Below are positions 4,977 through 7,064 of a DNA stretch of 7,064 bases, piece by piece. Origin of the DNA: Acidaminococcaceae bacterium. GTDB taxonomy: Bacteria > Bacillota > Negativicutes > Acidaminococcales > Acidaminococcaceae. The translations under genes and the position numbers were made by a program. Position 1 is the stretch's first letter. Each line of letters begins with the position of its first letter. A model generated the notes under the pieces. That model was given only the letters and a program-made list of their open reading frames with translations, was not told the DNA's origin and did no database searches. The stretch spans positions 1 to 7,064 of the forward strand of contig DOSQ01000122.1 in the NCBI GenBank assembly GCA_003512125.1. Reading direction: 5' to 3'.

Positions 4977-5930
4977 TTACAGGTGCGCGGTTTCCAATAT
5001 CATTTCGCACAAATCGCCAAAGTCCGTGCCTTCTGCCCTGGCCGCATCCGGTACAAGGCTGGTAGGCGTCATGCCGGGGACGGTATTCATCTCCAGTACA
5101 TAACATCTGCCGTCTTCCCCGATCATACAGTCTGTCCGGGCCACGCCGGAACAGCCTAATACTTCATAGGCTTTTACGGAAATGTCTTTCAAAGTCCGGG
5201 TTATTTCTTCCGGCAGCGGCGCCGGTACAAGGTGATCCACACCGCCAGCGGAATATTTTGCGTTAAAATCATACCATTCCGCATGAGGATGTATCAGGAC
5301 CACAGGCCAGACTTTCACGGAGCCGTCTTTCCGGCGGATCATGCACACAGACGTCTCCTGTCCTGCGATATATTCCTCAACCAGTACTTCTTCATCATAC
5401 TGAAATGCTTCGTCCAATGCTTTCTGCAGGCCCGAAATTTCCTTTTCAATGGTAACGCCAAGGGAACTGCCCTGGGATACCGGTTTGACTACTACAGGCA
5501 GGGAAAATTTATCTGTAATCGCTTTGACCATATCCTGTTTCCCACGGTCACGGCGGTGCAGGAAAATATAATCCGGCGTAGGAATACCGCTGCCCAGAAA
5601 TACCCGTTTGGCAGTCAGTTTATTCATACTGACGGAGCTGGCCAGCACACCGGATCCTGTATAGGGAACCCCCATCATCTCCAGCGCACTCTGCAGCCTG
5701 CCATCCTCGCCATATAAACCGTGCACGGCAATCACTACCACGTCCGCGCCGCTTTTCTTCACCTGTTCGGAAAACTCATGCGGTACCAGACGAATCTCCT
5801 TTACATGATATCCTTTCCCGCGTAATGCCTCTGCCATCGCATGCCCCGTGGACAGCGAAATCTTCTCTTCCGCTGAAGGACCGCCCATCACGACGGCAAC
5901 TGTTTTTTCTTTATCCATGTTTTTCCCCAT
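4977..5930 (-). CDS. ddl: D-alanine--D-alanine ligase
   Basis: Cytoplasmic ATP-grasp enzyme that joins two D-Ala for the end of the peptidoglycan stem peptide, the target of vancomycin. Recognisable parts are the N-terminal GGPSAEEKISLSTG (16-29), HGLYGEDG (70-77), GVPYTGSG (87-94), and the ATP-grasp segment KPVSQGSSLG (149-158). YDFNAKY (220-226), GVARTD (262-267) and EMNTVPGMT (280-288) complete the set. The Glu-Ser-Tyr active-site set seems present (E21, S156, Y226). A Tyr rather than Phe at the YDFNAKY position favours D-Ala-D-Ala over D-Ala-D-Lac product. The first ATG (5930) follows the murC stop by one base (TAGaATG) and fits translational reinitiation. A second ATG at 5918 has GGGGA upstream and would give 313 residues, closer to the usual N-terminus, so either may be used. 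Confidence 0.96.
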   Translation of the reverse strand: MGKNMDKEKTVAVVMGGPSAEEKISLSTGHAMAEALRGKGYHVKEIRLVPHEFSEQVKKSGADVVVIAVHGLYGEDGRLQSALEMMGVPYTGSGVLASSVSMNKLTAKRVFLGSGIPTPDYIFLHRRDRGKQDMVKAITDKFSLPVVVKPVSQGSSLGVTIEKEISGLQKALDEAFQYDEEVLVEEYIAGQETSVCMIRRKDGSVKVWPVVLIHPHAEWYDFNAKYSAGGVDHLVPAPLPEEITRTLKDISVKAYEVLGCSGVARTDCMIGEDGRCYVLEMNTVPGMTPTSLVPDAARAEGTDFGDLCEMILETAHL

Positions 5931-5931
5931 T

Positions 5932-7064
5932 CTATTTTTCTATTTGCCTGAATTCTTTTACCAGCTCTTCACCGATCCGGAACACATCGCCGGCGCCCAT
6001 GGTAATCACCAAATCGCCCTCTTTGCAGTTTTTAAACAGATGCTCTTCCACCCTGGAAAAATTGTCGATATATATAACATCCTGCCCTGTCGTTACTTTT
6101 ATGGACTCTGCCAGAACTTTTCCGTTAATACCGGGGATTGGATCCTCACCGGCAGAATAAATGTGCGTCAGAATCAGTTTGTCACAGTTGGAAAAGCATT
6201 TGCAGAACTCTTCATACAGAAGTTTCGTCCGGCTGTAACGGTGGGGCTGGAAGACGCATACGATCCGTTTGGCCCCTGTTTCCTTCGCCGCCTGAAGCGT
6301 AGCACCGATTTCTGTAGGATGATGGGCGTAATCGTCAACGATCCAGATTCCGTTTTCTTTCCCTTTGGTTTCAAAACGCCGTTTGGCACCGGAGAACTTT
6401 GCCAGTGCAGCCACAATCGTTTCGGTTGCAACCCCCATCAGAGTGGACGCTGCAAAAGCGCCCAGCGAATTCAGCACATTATGTTTGCCCGGCACGATCA
6501 GATGTACGGAGACCAGTTTCACGCCTTTATGGTACAAATCATAGTCGGTTCCTTCCAGGCTGTGGCGGATATCCTTCGCGTAATAATCACAGTCATCCGT
6601 CAACCCGTAGGTAATAAACCTGCGTTCTGTTTCTTCAGACAGGCGGCGCACCTTCGCATTGTCAAGACACAAAACAGCTGTCCCGCCTTCCTTCATGTGT
6701 GAAAGATACTCTTTAAAAGCCTGATAAATATTTTCTTCCGTTCCGTAATGATCCAGATGATCGTCTTCAATATTAGTAATCACAGGAATATAGGGTGTAA
6801 ACTTTAAGAACGATCCGTCGCTTTCGTCTGCTTCCGCCACGACCCAATCGCTTTCCCCGTTTCGTGCGTTACCGCCCAGGGCTGCTACGTCGCCGCCGAT
6901 CACAACCGTGGGATCGATTCCGGCTTCTGACGCGATAACACCGATCATAGCACTGGTCGTCGTCTTGCCATGTGCCCCGGCTACAGCGACTCCCTTTGTT
7001 CCCGAACCGTTCAAAAGCTCCATCAATACATCGCTGCGATGCAAAACAGGAATATTCTTGGCAC
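5932..7064 (-). CDS. murC: UDP-N-acetylmuramate--L-alanine ligase, N-terminus outside the window
   Basis: First of the Mur ligases: it adds L-Ala to UDP-MurNAc with ATP in the cytoplasm. The visible frame is open to the right edge (about 376 residues, beginning AKNIPVLHRSDVL), so roughly 80-90 residues of the N-terminal Rossmann domain are missing. Motifs in order are the ATP loop GAHGKTTTS, then WVVAEADESDGSF, TNIEDDHLDHYGT and PGKHNVLNSLGA. After these come VDDYAHHPTEI, VFQPHRYSRT and, near the end, MGAGDVFRIGEELV. HRSDVL and the DDYAHHPTEI form identify MurC rather than MurD, MurE or MurF. The stop codon lies one base before the ddl ATG. murC is followed directly by ddl, with no murB in between. 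Confidence 0.97.
   Translation of the reverse strand, partial: AKNIPVLHRSDVLMELLNGSGTKGVAVAGAHGKTTTSAMIGVIASEAGIDPTVVIGGDVAALGGNARNGESDWVVAEADESDGSFLKFTPYIPVITNIEDDHLDHYGTEENIYQAFKEYLSHMKEGGTAVLCLDNAKVRRLSEETERRFITYGLTDDCDYYAKDIRHSLEGTDYDLYHKGVKLVSVHLIVPGKHNVLNSLGAFAASTLMGVATETIVAALAKFSGAKRRFETKGKENGIWIVDDYAHHPTEIGATLQAAKETGAKRIVCVFQPHRYSRTKLLYEEFCKCFSNCDKLILTHIYSAGEDPIPGINGKVLAESIKVTTGQDVIYIDNFSRVEEHLFKNCKEGDLVITMGAGDVFRIGEELVKEFRQIEK

Noticed and set aside
5848..6702. Long plus-strand open frame of 284 codons across ddl and murC
   Set aside because: It is antisense to strongly conserved ddl and murC, shows no recognisable domain, and has a composition (many His, Phe, Arg and Cys) typical of a shadow frame.
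1..7064. CRISPR arrays, tRNA, rRNA, insertion sequences, phage genes
   Set aside because: None is visible: no spaced direct repeats, no tRNA-like cloverleaf, and no transposase or integrase motifs. The window is core housekeeping DNA.

Overview
This window is a chromosomal housekeeping segment from a bacterium, most likely a Bacillota (Firmicutes). Base composition looks near 50% GC. Strong AGGAGG-type ribosome binding sites, the pairing of a DUF881 membrane protein with a small basic protein (Sbp) just before ftsZ, and the Gram-positive style of NrdR, S20 and FtsZ all point that way. The intermediate GC and the apparent lack of sporulation genes at two junctions where spore formers usually carry them would suit a non-sporulating lineage such as some Negativicutes. 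That finer placement is inference only.

Layout from left to right. The 5' end of lepA (elongation factor 4) runs off the left edge on the minus strand. A 272-base divergent intergenic region follows, holding a structured lepA leader and a promoter cluster for rpsT. rpsT (ribosomal protein S20) is the only plus-strand gene; it starts at TTG and ends at a clear rho-independent terminator. A rod-like 73-base hairpin element separates rpsT from the convergent nrdR. From there to the right edge all genes are on the minus strand. Read in transcription order they are murC (5' end outside the window), ddl, ftsQ/divIB, a DUF881 gene, sbp, ftsZ and nrdR.

Functionally the minus-strand block is a division and cell wall (dcw) cluster. 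MurC adds L-Ala to UDP-MurNAc, and Ddl makes the D-Ala-D-Ala dipeptide of the same precursor. FtsQ/DivIB is the bitopic divisome scaffold, and FtsZ is the cytoskeletal ring GTPase. The DUF881 and Sbp proteins are small membrane proteins of unclear role that travel with division genes in Gram-positive bacteria. murC-ddl-ftsQ-DUF881-sbp look like one operon: gaps are 1, 37 and 18 bases, with a 4-base ATGA overlap at the end. ftsZ has a 160-base upstream region with its own likely promoters and its own terminator. nrdR, the repressor of ribonucleotide reductase genes, follows.

I found no mobile element, CRISPR array, tRNA, rRNA or clearly novel system. The items most worth checking are RNA-level: the multi-hairpin lepA leader with a small hairpin between ribosome binding site and start codon, the repeated -10-like elements before rpsT, the 73-base rod between rpsT and nrdR, and a perfect 11-bp inverted repeat just inside the DUF881 reading frame. 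The gene order itself, lacking murB, ftsA and sporulation genes at the usual places, is also notable.
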